This document shows positions 36,197-44,621 of a stretch of 64,000 nucleotides of DNA, piece by piece. Source of the stretch: DASQDN01 sp963833675 (GTDB lineage: Bacteria > Acidobacteriota > Terriglobia > Bryobacterales > Bryobacteraceae); assembly GCA_963833675.1 (NCBI GenBank), contig CAWHYW010000012.1:1-64000 (forward strand), written 5' to 3'. Every line of letters starts with the position of its first letter. Positions within the stretch are counted from its first letter, which is position 1. The position numbers and the translations under genes are program-made. The notes below the pieces were generated by a model. The model ran no database searches, had not been told where the DNA came from, and saw only the letters and a program-made list of their open reading frames with translations.

Positions 36197-37319
36197 GAAA
36201 TCTTCACCTCGCGTCCGCCATTCAGGATCGATTCGCGCCCGGCTTCGACGACGAGTTCGTTGTAACGGCTGTTGCGAGGAGTCGCAATAACGCCATCCTC
36301 ATCCAGCTTTCGGAGAAATGCTTGCTTGTCCTCCGCCTTCTCACAAGCGATGCACTGGCGAACAATGAACTCGATGGAACGGTAACCATAACCTACCGGG
36401 ACTGGATACTGTTGGCCGAGGTCGACGAACTGAAAGTAATCGGCGCTCGGCTCTGCGTAGTACGTAGCTCCCGGTGTGTTCGGCTTGCGCACGTAGGCGT
36501 ATTCGATCCCGCGATATTGATCGGAGTGGCGAATCATGGCGCCCTTATCCCCTGACGAACAGTACATCGCAATATGTTGCATGTTCGTGCCCGGTCCGTC
36601 TTCCGGGTAGCTCAGCGTGTTTTGCACATTAAGACATGCGCCGTTATTCCAGATGACGCGTGCATCGGTCCAAAGATAGCCTTCAGCCCCATTTGGATAC
36701 TTGTCCTTCACTCCATAAACACTGACCGATACCGGCAAGCAACCCGGTGATGAAGTGCACGAGGTCCACGTAGTGGCATCCGATGTAGGTGAATGCGTCG
36801 GAATTCTCTGTAGTCAGCCAGTTCTGAAAGTTGGAATGACGGTAGTACCACTTCTCCATCAGGCTCGCGGTTCCAAGCTTGAATTCGCCGAACATCCCTG
36901 CCCGATAGCGCTTACGCGCCATCAGACTGCGATCGTCGAAGCGCTTGTGGTATTCCACGGCGACCACGAGATTACGTTTACGCGCGGCTTCTTCGATCGA
37001 AACCGATTCCTTCGCGGTTAAGACCAGTGGCTTCACACATAGCACGTGCTGGCCGTGCTCGATCGCCGTCATCACGGCCTCATAGTGCAATTGGTCAGGC
37101 AGCGCAACCATGACGATGTTCCCAGCCGGCATTCGAGCGATATGTTGCTTATAGAGGTCCGGTCCACCTCCGGCGTGCGTTGCGAAATCGCGGTCAGGGA
37201 ACGCCTCCCGCAGAGAATCGATCGTCGACTGTCTTTGCGAGACGACGTTAATATCTGCCAATCACTCCCAGTTGTCGCAAGTGAAGAAGCGAGGGCAGGA
37301 TCTGATCCTGCGTGATCAT
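36193..37319 (-). CDS. Gfo/Idh/MocA oxidoreductase (frameshifted)
   Basis: NAD(P)-dependent sugar/inositol dehydrogenase type. The N-terminal Rossmann fold begins VLVVGGGMITQDQILPSLLH (frame open upstream of the ATG at 37319, to about 37350), then shifts near 37265 into ADINVVSQRQSTIDSLREAF. The family motif appears as HVLCVKPLVLTAKESVSIEE (usually EKP; here VKP) and VAVEYHKRFDDRSLMARKRY. A second shift near 36735 leads into the C-terminal domain (YPNGAEGYLWTDARVIWNNG, CSSGDKGAMIRHSDQYRGIE). Both shifts look like sequence errors since both sides are conserved. It lies directly behind the aminotransferase gene on the same strand, the two probably forming an amino-sugar or similar pathway (inference). 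Confidence 0.8.
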
Positions 37320-37350
37320 GCCGCCGCCAACGACAAGGACTTGCGGAGCT

Positions 37351-38705
37351 TCAAGCGACAGCCTCGGCTACGGCTTCACGGAACACTGCAAGACTCTCTC
37401 GCATGGCCTCTTCATTGATCACGAGGGGTGGACAGATCTTTACAGTCCCTCCTCCGAATCCCACCGGCGAAAACATCAACACACCTTTCTCGATGCACTT
37501 CTCAACGATGCGCGCCGCAAGTGGAGCCGTCGGGCTCCTTTGTTCCGGGCTTTACGCACGCAACACCGGCAACCAGGCCCTTTCCATCGACACGACCGAT
37601 CTGCTGGATAATCCTTCTGCATGCCTTTGAGCTCGGAATGAAGAATCTCACCCATCCGCGCCGAATTGCCTGCGAGATCTTCGTTCAGGATGATGTCGAT
37701 CGACGCCAGAGTAGCCGCGCAGCAGATCGGGTTGCCGGTATGGGTCGAGGTCATGCTGCCGGGAGGGTGCAGGTCCATCACGTCGGGCCGGCCGATCACA
37801 GCCGACAAGCGGCATCGAACTGGAAATGCCTTTACCCCAAGTCGTCAGGTCCGGAACGATGCCGTAATGCTCGAATCCCCATAACTTGCCGGTGCGTCCG
37901 AATCCCGCCTGGACTTCATCGCAGACAAGCAGCGCCTTGTGCGCATCGCACCATCTGCGAAGCTGCTTGCATGTACTCAGGCGGAGCAAAGGCGGCGCTG
38001 CCTCCCTGGTAGGTCTCCAGGATCACGCCGGCAATCTGCGGCGCCTCCACGCCCGCGTCGCTGCAGCGACTTCTGGAAGAAATCGAAGCTCGTGTCGGGC
38101 GTGCGGAAGCCATCGGGGAACGGAACCTGCACGAAGCCGCGGTCGAGATTGACGATCCATTCCTTCAATGCCGGAATGCCGCCGGCCTGCTGCGATCCCG
38201 AGCGTGCGGCCGTGAAACGATTTGTCGAACGATACGATCACGTGCTTCGACCGGCCGCCGACTTTCACGCCATGCGTGCGGCACAGCTTGATCGCGCACT
38301 CCACGGCTTCCGATCCCGTGGTCAGCAGGAAGACCTTTTTCAGCGGCTCGGGCATGATGGTCGGCGAGCCGCTCGACGAGCTCGCGCGCGGATCTCGCTC
38401 GGGAAGCAGTAGTTGGTCAGCAGCTTCGAGGCCGCCTGCTTTTGATCGCCTCGATGATCTCCGGCCTGGCCGTGGCCCGCATTCGTGATCAGCACGCCGG
38501 ACGACCAATCGATCCAGCAGTTGCCATACGGGTCCCATACCTGGAAGCCTTCGGCGCGATCCCAAATGACTGGCGGCTGGCCCTGCATGGCGCGCGGCTC
38601 ATACTTGCGCAGCCGCTCGAGCAGCGGAAGCGATTCGGGAACAGGGAACTCCGTCACGATGCGACGGTACTTGGATTCGATGCGAGTTACAGTTTTCGGA
38701 GACAT
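37351..38705 (-). CDS. Class-III PLP aminotransferase (many frameshifts)
   Basis: A fold-type I, class-III aminotransferase (acetylornithine/GABA/aspartate-aminotransferase-family type), recoverable only by piecing frames together. The start is MSPKTVTRIESKYRRIVTEF, then WIDWSSGVLITNAGHG and KKVFLLTTGSEAVECAIKLC. Next come FDKSFHGRTLGIA, then HKALLVCDEVQAGFGRTGKL with the Asp that pairs with PLP, then WGKGISSSMPL containing the PLP lysine. HTGNPICCAATLASIDIILN and the end REAVAEAVA follow, with the stop at 37351. At least six indels occur within 1.35 kb. The complete set of motifs argues that the living gene is intact and the consensus is poor here. Substrate unknown. Confidence 0.78.
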
Positions 38706-38776
38706 GATTAGATCAGGCGGACTGCCGGATAGATAGAGCGTATCGTGACTGGAGCGCCGCACTCAAATTTCATGTG

Positions 38777-38804
38777 TTGACTTGTTCTATAAAACTAGTA
38801 CAAT
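38777..38804 (+). promoter_or_regulatory. gntR promoter with dyad operator
   Basis: TTGACT (-35, 38777-38782) and TACAAT (-10, 38799-38804) with a 16-bp spacer. The spacer and -10 box contain a dyad: TTGTTCTA, six bases, TAGTACAA (38782-38803), 7 of 8 positions matching on inversion. The GTG of gntR is 7 bases after the -10 box. The layout fits autorepression by the GntR protein encoded just downstream. Confidence 0.6.
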
Positions 38805-38810
38805 GAAGTT

Positions 38811-39212
38811 GTGAGCGCGGCATTCGAGTTTCGGTTGGACATGAAAAGCGGCGTTCCGGTCTACCGCCAGCTAATCGACCAGGTGCTGGTCGCGATCGCG
38901 TCCGGAGGCACTGGGCGCGGTGACCAGTTGCCGACCGTCCGCCAGCTTGCGGTCGATCTGTCAATCAATCCGAACACCGTCGTCCGCGCTTACAAAGAAC
39001 TGGAGATCCGAGGCATGCTGACAACACAGCAAGGAACAGGAACTTTCATAACAGCCAAAAAGGTGAAAAGCGATGAAGCCCAGCGGCAAAAGCGACTCTC
39101 GCAGATGGTGGCGGAGTTTGTCGCTCGCGTGAGCGCGGAAGGATACACGGTGGACGAGATCCAGGAGCGCTTGAGTGAGCTGGCCGGCGAGTCCGGCAGA
39201 AGGAGGGTGTGA
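38811..39212 (+). CDS. GntR-family regulator, YtrA subfamily
   Basis: 133 residues, complete. Winged-helix DNA-binding domain (residues 8-75): KSGVPVYRQLIDQVLVAIAS, then GDQLPTVRQLAVDLSINPNT, VVRAYKELEIRGMLTTQQGT and GTFI. A short helical tail without an effector domain (QRQKRLSQMVAEFVARVSAE) is the mark of the YtrA subfamily, usually dimeric repressors of the operon that contains them. GTG at 38811; no clear ribosome site, consistent with a leaderless mRNA. The stop overlaps the slipin gene as GTGA, so both should be co-transcribed and co-regulated. It is intact although the genes on either side are frameshifted. Confidence 0.9.
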   Translation: MSAAFEFRLDMKSGVPVYRQLIDQVLVAIASGGTGRGDQLPTVRQLAVDLSINPNTVVRAYKELEIRGMLTTQQGTGTFITAKKVKSDEAQRQKRLSQMVAEFVARVSAEGYTVDEIQERLSELAGESGRRRV

Positions 39213-40134
39213 TCATGATCAGCCCGAAGCTATTTATGAAAGATCAGGCGCCGATTGTGTTGCCTGTGCAGCCTGTTAGCGGAGTCGGCGCCCTGTCGCG
39301 GTGTAGCGGTCGCTCATTGCTGGTGTTGATCTTGACCGCAGTGACTCAACAGTCCCGCTCCCGGCAATCGCCGGAATCGTCGTCGGTTTGTATCTGCTGT
39401 TCTCCTTGAAGGTGGCGGACCAATGGGAGAAGGTTGCGGTGCTGCGGCTGGGCAGATATCGCGGACTGCGCGGGCCCGGGTCTGTTTCACATCATTCCGG
39501 TGATCGACACGCTGAGCAGATTCGTGGATCAGCGGGTCCGCGTCACCGATGTGACGGCCGAGTCGGCGCTGACGCGCGATACGGTTCCGGTCAACGTGGA
39601 TGCGATCGTGTTCTGGGTGGTATGGAACGCGGAGAAGTGCATCCTGGAAGTGGAAGACTTCAGCTCCGCGATCGCGTTGAGCGCCCAGACAGCTTTGCGC
39701 GAATCCATTGGACGCCATGAACTGGCGCAGATGATCACGGAGCGGGAATCCTTGGGACACGAATTGCAGCGCATCCTCGATGAGAAGACCAACGGCTGGG
39801 GCATCACCGTGCAATCCGTCGAGATTCGAGACGTTCATATCCCTGCGGCACTCGAAGATGCGATGTCGCGTCAGGCGCAGGCCGAACGCGAGCGTCAGGC
39901 GCGCATCATCCTGGGTACAGCCGGAGACCGAAATCGCAGACAAGTTCTCGCAGGCGTTCGCGGATATATCAGAACAATCCGACGGCGCTGCATCTACGCG
40001 CCATGAACATGCTGTACGAAGCGATCAAAGAGAAGGGCTCGATGGTCATCGTGCCATCGTCCGCAGTCGAGACCATGGGCCTGGGCGGCACATTGGCCAC
40101 GGCTGCCTTACGTCCGCCGGCGCCTACTTCTTGA
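39209..40134 (+). CDS. Slipin/SPFH-domain membrane protein (frameshifted)
   Basis: Stomatin/prohibitin-type scaffold protein. After a short N-terminus the other frame gives the membrane hairpin region (AGIVVGLYLLFSLKVADQWE), then RLGRYRGLRGPGLFHIIPVI of the SPFH domain. DTLSRFVDQRVRVTDVTAES, NVDAIVFWVVWNAEKCILEV and ESIGRHELAQMITERESLGH follow, then the helical part EDAMSRQAQAERERQARIIL. Finally NMLYEAIKEKGSMVIVPSSA leads to the stop at 40132-40134. About four indels interrupt it. Slipins organise membrane microdomains and often pair with a NfeD-type protease, which is not seen here. The 3' end overlaps the convergent accC end by about 11 bp. Confidence 0.8.
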
Positions 40135-41478
40135 AGTAACTGTTCAGGAAGTGGGTGCTGAGATCTCCGGCAATGAATCGCGGGTCCGACAGGATTCGCA
40201 GATGGAGCGGGATAGACGTGTGGATGCCTTCCACGACAAACATACTGAGAGCGCCGCTTCATCCGGTCAATGGCTTCCATGCGATCCTTGCCATGTACGA
40301 TCAGCTTCGCAACCAGCGAATCATAGTAGGGCGGCACTTACCCCTTCCGCATAGGCGGCTGTATCCACGCGAACTCCGATGCCTCCCGGTAGATTCAGGC
40401 CAGTGATGTTGCCCGGAGAAGGAACGAAGGTCTCCGGATGTTCGGCATTGATGCGGCACTCAATGGCATGACCGCGGATTGTGACCGGCTGCGGAATGAT
40501 ATCCGTCAGTCTGGCCCCGGCAGCGATCAGGATCTGTGCTTTCACCAGATCGACCCCCGTGATCGAACTTCCGTTACCGGATGCTCCACCTGGATGCGCG
40601 CGTTTACTTCGATAAAGTAAAGCTTGCCGGTCTCGTCCATCAGAAACTCGACGGTGCCCGCATTGGTATATCCGATGGCGCGCATCGCCTCGCGCAGCGT
40701 TTCGATCATGGCGTTGCGCTGCTCTGGTGCTGACGGCTGGCGAGGGCGACTCCTCGAGCAGTTTCTGATGCCGCCGCTGAATGGAGCACTCGCGCTCGCC
40801 GAGCACTTCCACATTGCCGTGGTGATCCGCCAGATCACCTGGAATTCGATGTGTCGCGGCGCTTCGATGAATTTCTCCATGTAGATATCGCGCAGAGCAA
40901 AATGCCGCGCCTGCCTCCGCCTGCGCCTGCGCGAGATTCGCCTGCAGCTCCGACGGCGTCGCGAACGACCCGCATGCCGCGCCCGCCGCCGCCCGCGGAT
41001 GCTTTGATGATTACCGGATACCCGATGCTCTCGGCCAGCAGCAGGGCCTCTTCGGTGGACTGCACGACACCCTTGGAGCCCGGCAGGATCGGCACGCCGC
41101 GCTCGCTTGCATTGCCTCGCGTGCAAGCTGCTTCAGTCCCATAGTCCGGATTACCTCCGGCTTCGGACCGATGAACGTGATCCCGGATGCCTCGCAAACT
41201 TCGGCGAAATCGGCGTTCTCGCTTAGAAATCCGTAACCCGGATGAATCGCATCGACATTGGTGATCTCGGCGGCGCTGATTACGGATGGGATATCGAGAT
41301 AGCTCCGCGTGCTCTTGGCCGGGCCGATGCATATCGCCTCGTCGGCAAAGCGGACGTGGAGTGAATTCCGGTCCGCCTCGGAATACACCGCGACGGTCCG
41401 AATCCCAAGATCACGGCACGCGCAGATAACCCGGAGCGCAATTTCGCCGCGGTTGGCAATCAGAATCTTCTGAAACAT
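40124..41478 (-). CDS. accC: Biotin carboxylase AccC (many frameshifts)
   Basis: ATP-dependent biotin carboxylase of acetyl-CoA carboxylase. The first 115 residues are clean: MFQKILIANRGEIALRVICA, FADEAICIGPAKSTRSYLDI, NVDAIHPGYGFLSENADFAE, SGITFIGPKPEVIRTMGLKQ. Then the frame changes repeatedly: VQSTEEALLLAESIGYPVII with KASAGGGGRGMRVVRD (ATP-grasp glycine loop), FIEAPRHIEFQV, KLYFIEVNARIQVEHPVTEV (metal and catalytic site), HAIECRINAEHPETFVPSPG, MPPYYDSLVAKLIVHGKDRM. The natural end is THFLNSYFKK. At least seven indels. All motifs are conserved, so consensus error is the likely cause. It follows accB by 1 bp. Confidence 0.85.
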
Positions 41479-41479
41479 G

Positions 41480-41980
41480 CTATGACGGCTGAACCGCGAA
41501 CAGCGATTCGCCGTATTCCACTGGCCGCCCGTTCTCGACGAGTTTTGCGACGATCGTTCCCGAAACCTCGGATTCGATCTCGTTCATCAGCTTCATCGAT
41601 TCGATGATGCAAAGTACCTGCCCCGGTGTCACACGGTCTCCCACCTTAACGAAAGGCGCCGCTTCCGGCGAGGACGACTCGTAGAAGGTTCCGACGATCG
41701 GCGACTTTACATACACGCGTTCGGCTTCGGTAACTGCTGCTGCATGCGCGGCGGAGGCCGGAGCCGGATGCGACGGCGCGACTACTGCCGGCGGGTGTGG
41801 CTGCGGTTGCGCGACATGCGTCACCGGAGCTACGACGGAACCGTGCGGCAGTACATACTCCTGCGGCGCGCCGGTGGCGCGGCGGATGCGGACGCGGTCG
41901 TCGCCGCGCTGCACCTCGAGTTCCGCGATGCCGCTATCGTTGACAATCTGGATGAGCTCTTTGATCTCTTCGACAGTCAT
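41480..41980 (-). CDS. accB: Biotin carboxyl carrier protein AccB
   Basis: 166 residues, complete, normal length. The N-terminal domain (TVEEIKELIQIVNDSGIAEL, VQRGDDRVRIRRA) and a Pro/Ala-rich linker precede the biotinyl domain: VKSPIVGTFYESSSPEAAPF, then VGDRVTPGQVLCIIESMKLM with the biotinylated Lys in ESMKLMNE, then GTIVAKLVENGRPVEYGESL. It carries CO2 between AccC and the carboxyltransferase for fatty acid synthesis. It lies between pepP and accC, an arrangement common in many bacteria. Intact. Confidence 0.95.
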   Translation of the reverse strand: MTVEEIKELIQIVNDSGIAELEVQRGDDRVRIRRATGAPQEYVLPHGSVVAPVTHVAQPQPHPPAVVAPSHPAPASAAHAAAVTEAERVYVKSPIVGTFYESSSPEAAPFVKVGDRVTPGQVLCIIESMKLMNEIESEVSGTIVAKLVENGRPVEYGESLFAVQPS

Positions 41981-42000
41981 TCTGACTTATAAACAGTGGA

Positions 42001-43071
42001 CTAAACGACAACCAGTTCCTTTGAAGTAGGCGTTAGAATTTCACACCCCGATTCAGTGACAAGCACCGTATCTTCGATCCGGACTCCGCCGAAACCTTCT
42101 ATGTATGCGCCCGGCTCGATGGTGATCGCCATGCCGGCTTCAAGATACGTTGCATCTCGTTTACCGAGCCTGGGAGGTTCGTGGATTTCCAACCCGAGTC
42201 CATGCCCGGTGGAATGCACGAACTGCCTTTCGAATCCGTGCGCTTTCAGAACCCTGCGCGCGGCGCGGTCTACATCTCCCGCCTTTATGCCCGCGCGAAC
42301 GGCATCAATCGCCGCCAGTTGTGCTTCCAGAACCGCTTTGTACAACTTCCTGGTCTGCGAACCAGGATTACCGAGGTGCAACATCCGGGTCATATCACTG
42401 GCGTAACCCGCCAGCACACAACCCATATCTACCAATAGTAACTTATGTAGCTTTTCCGTCGTAGGTTGCGCGTGCGGGAGCGCTGTCCGGACGTCCGCGG
42501 CAACGATCGTCTCGAAGGACGGCTTCTCCGCGCCGAGCCGCCGCATCTGATATTCCAGCTCCGCCGCCAGATCAGTCTCTGTCATTCCCGCCCGTATCTT
42601 GGGGACGGCTCGCGCAAATGCCTTGGAGTTGGTTTGCACCGAACTACGAATCGCATGGATCTCCGACGCGGACTTGATCATGCGCTGACGTTCGATGAGA
42701 CCCGCCGTCGGGCGAAGACTGGCGCCGAGGTCAAGCTTCTCCTGAATCTCGGAATAGCCTCCAAACGTCAGGCGATTCCGTTCGATGCCAATGCGCTTCG
42801 ATTTCCTGCGCTTCAGCAGCTTCGCGGCCGCATCGTACAGAGACCCGCGCACGATCCGAGCGGTACAGTCGGCTTCGTTGCTCGCCTGAATCTTGTAGCG
42901 TGGGTCGGTGAGAAGAATGGCCTGGCTCTGGGATAGCAGCAGCAAGCCATTACTGCCGGTGAATCCGCTCAGATATCGAACATTCGGCAGTCCCGAAACT
43001 AATAGAACGTCTAACTTGTGCTCATTCAGCTGCCGGGTAATACGCCTTCTGCGTTGTGCGTATTCGCTCAT
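42001..43071 (-). CDS. Xaa-Pro aminopeptidase, M24 family
   Basis: 356 residues, complete. Creatinase-like N-domain (LDVLLVSGLPNVRYLSGFTG) and the pita-bread metallopeptidase domain. Metal ligands: Asp residues in LLVDMGCVLAGYASDMTRML, His in VHSTGHGLGLEIHEPP, Glu in MAITIEPGAYIEGFGGVRIE and the final Glu in RIEDTVLVTESG. Removes N-terminal residues before proline in the cytoplasm. The start overlaps the end of the quinone-oxidoreductase gene by 4 bp, and accB follows 20 bp downstream. The pepP-accB-accC order is a widely conserved cluster. Confidence 0.92.
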   Translation of the reverse strand: MSEYAQRRRRITRQLNEHKLDVLLVSGLPNVRYLSGFTGSNGLLLLSQSQAILLTDPRYKIQASNEADCTARIVRGSLYDAAAKLLKRRKSKRIGIERNRLTFGGYSEIQEKLDLGASLRPTAGLIERQRMIKSASEIHAIRSSVQTNSKAFARAVPKIRAGMTETDLAAELEYQMRRLGAEKPSFETIVAADVRTALPHAQPTTEKLHKLLLVDMGCVLAGYASDMTRMLHLGNPGSQTRKLYKAVLEAQLAAIDAVRAGIKAGDVDRAARRVLKAHGFERQFVHSTGHGLGLEIHEPPRLGKRDATYLEAGMAITIEPGAYIEGFGGVRIEDTVLVTESGCEILTPTSKELVVV

Positions 43072-44036
43072 GGAATCAGGAGTAGCTTGCCGGTCGTCTT
43101 GCGGGCTTCGAGATCGCGATGCGCCTGCGCCGCCTCCGCGAGCGGATATTCTTTGTCGATTCGTATGTTGAGCTTTCCATCGAGCACCGCCGTAAAGAGT
43201 TCGTCGGACCGCCAGATCAGCTCCTCGCGCGTCAGCACATGGTGCGCAAGAGTGGGGCGGGTCAGAAACAGAGAGCCTTTCTGGTTGAGGATGCTTGCAT
43301 CAAATGGTGGAACGGGCCCGCTTGATTGTCCGAACAAGACCAGCATTCCGCGCGGCCGAAGAGAGTTCAAACTCTTCTCAAACGTGGTCACTCCTACGGA
43401 ATCGTATACCACGTCCACGCCTTTGCCGTTCGTAATTTTCTTCGTTTCGGCCTCGAAATCCTGCCTCGTATAAAGAATGACTTCGTCGGCGCCGGCGTCG
43501 CGAGCAAGTTTGGCCTTCTCATCCGTCGACACCGTGCCTATCACTTTGGCGCCGGCATTTTTCGCAAGCTGGGTAATCAACAATCCTGCGCCACCAGCGG
43601 CAGCATGCACCAGCGCGGTGTCACCCCGCTTCAATGGAAATGTCGAGCGCGTCAGATAATGCGCGGTCATTCCCTGCAGCATGATGGCCGCGGCTAAACG
43701 TGTGTCTACACCGTCAGGCACTCGGACGAGCTTGGATTCCGGAATCGTCGCATACTCTGCGTAGGAACCGGTGGTCATCGCCCAGGCGACGCGATCGCCT
43801 GGGTTCCAGTCGATGACTCGTTCGCCGACGCTCTCGACGGTTCCCGCGCCTTCCATTCCCGGCGTGAACGGAAGCGGCATCTTATACAGGCCTGTCCGAT
43901 GATAGACATCAATGAAATTCACGCCCGAAGTTTCAAGCTTCACCAACACTTCTTCCGGCTTGGGCTTTGGAACCTCGATGTCTTTAAACTGAAGTTTCTC
44001 GGGGCCGCCCGGCTGTTCGACTCGTATGGCTTTCAT
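43068..44036 (-). CDS. Zinc-independent quinone oxidoreductase (MDR family)
   Basis: 322 residues, intact. Medium-chain dehydrogenase/reductase of the QOR/zeta-crystallin type: MKAIRVEQPGGPEKLQFKDI at the start, FTPGMEGAGTVESVGERV, DTALVHAAAGGAGLLITQLA for the NADPH fold, and VDVVYDSVGVTTFEKSLNSL. Catalytic zinc cysteines are absent, as expected for the subgroup. Likely reduces quinones or alpha,beta-unsaturated carbonyls. It sits inside the ilv-acc gene string with a 4-bp overlap to pepP, so it may just share transcription. Confidence 0.9.
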   Translation of the reverse strand: MKAIRVEQPGGPEKLQFKDIEVPKPKPEEVLVKLETSGVNFIDVYHRTGLYKMPLPFTPGMEGAGTVESVGERVIDWNPGDRVAWAMTTGSYAEYATIPESKLVRVPDGVDTRLAAAIMLQGMTAHYLTRSTFPLKRGDTALVHAAAGGAGLLITQLAKNAGAKVIGTVSTDEKAKLARDAGADEVILYTRQDFEAETKKITNGKGVDVVYDSVGVTTFEKSLNSLRPRGMLVLFGQSSGPVPPFDASILNQKGSLFLTRPTLAHHVLTREELIWRSDELFTAVLDGKLNIRIDKEYPLAEAAQAHRDLEARKTTGKLLLIP

Positions 44037-44075
44037 GCGTACGTTTCAAGTGTACGAAAGCCGGGTCGGGTCGGA

Positions 44076-44621
44076 TCAAGATGCCCGTAGCACCGCGCGC
44101 TTGAGATGCACCCAGCCCGCATAGGTGAGCAGGAACAGCAAGGTGAACGGAAACGATACAAGACGGGTGAGGGTAGGTACGGCTTCCGCGCCCGTCAACC
44201 CCGCTCGAAACAGAAAGAAGTGCAGAATGATACGCCAGTTTGAATAGTCTGCCCAGAAGAAATCGCCGTTTTCATTCACGACGAACAACTTGGCCGGAAC
44301 CTGGGCTGCAAGAGCCCATTTCCATTTCGTCATGATGGGCTGGTCTGCGCAAATGATTCCGATTCCCGCATATCCGCGAGATCGCAACTCAGCATAAAGC
44401 CGCGCGCGACCCTCTTTGCCCTGATAATCGGCGACTTGGAACATCCGACCCTGATCCGATTTAAAGCCCGAGGGCGCGCCCGCATAGCAGGTCACCAGAT
44501 CAATGGACTGGCAGTGAGGATAGAGGTACGGCACGAGCTTTTCGAAGATCTCTCGCGGCCCGCTCTCGACCAGAAGAATGCGATCGAGTTTCGGTCCACG
44601 GCGGCTGAAGAAGTATTTCAC
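44076..44621 (-). CDS. Unknown protein with C-terminal membrane helix
   Basis: 181 residues, no family named with confidence. The N-terminal part has an alternating beta-alpha pattern (LDRILLVESGPREIFEKLVP, YLYPHCQSIDLVTCYAG, LYAELRSRGYAGIGIICADQ, AKLFVVNENGDFFWADYSNW), like a nucleotide- or glycosyltransferase-type Rossmann domain. A C-terminal hydrophobic helix (LVSFPFTLLFLLTYAGWVHL) and basic end follow. The start overlaps the cimA end by 4 bp. It may be a GT-B-like half domain conserved in Acidobacteria; this is a guess from pattern only. Confidence 0.6.
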   Translation of the reverse strand: MKYFFSRRGPKLDRILLVESGPREIFEKLVPYLYPHCQSIDLVTCYAGAPSGFKSDQGRMFQVADYQGKEGRARLYAELRSRGYAGIGIICADQPIMTKWKWALAAQVPAKLFVVNENGDFFWADYSNWRIILHFFLFRAGLTGAEAVPTLTRLVSFPFTLLFLLTYAGWVHLKRAVLRAS

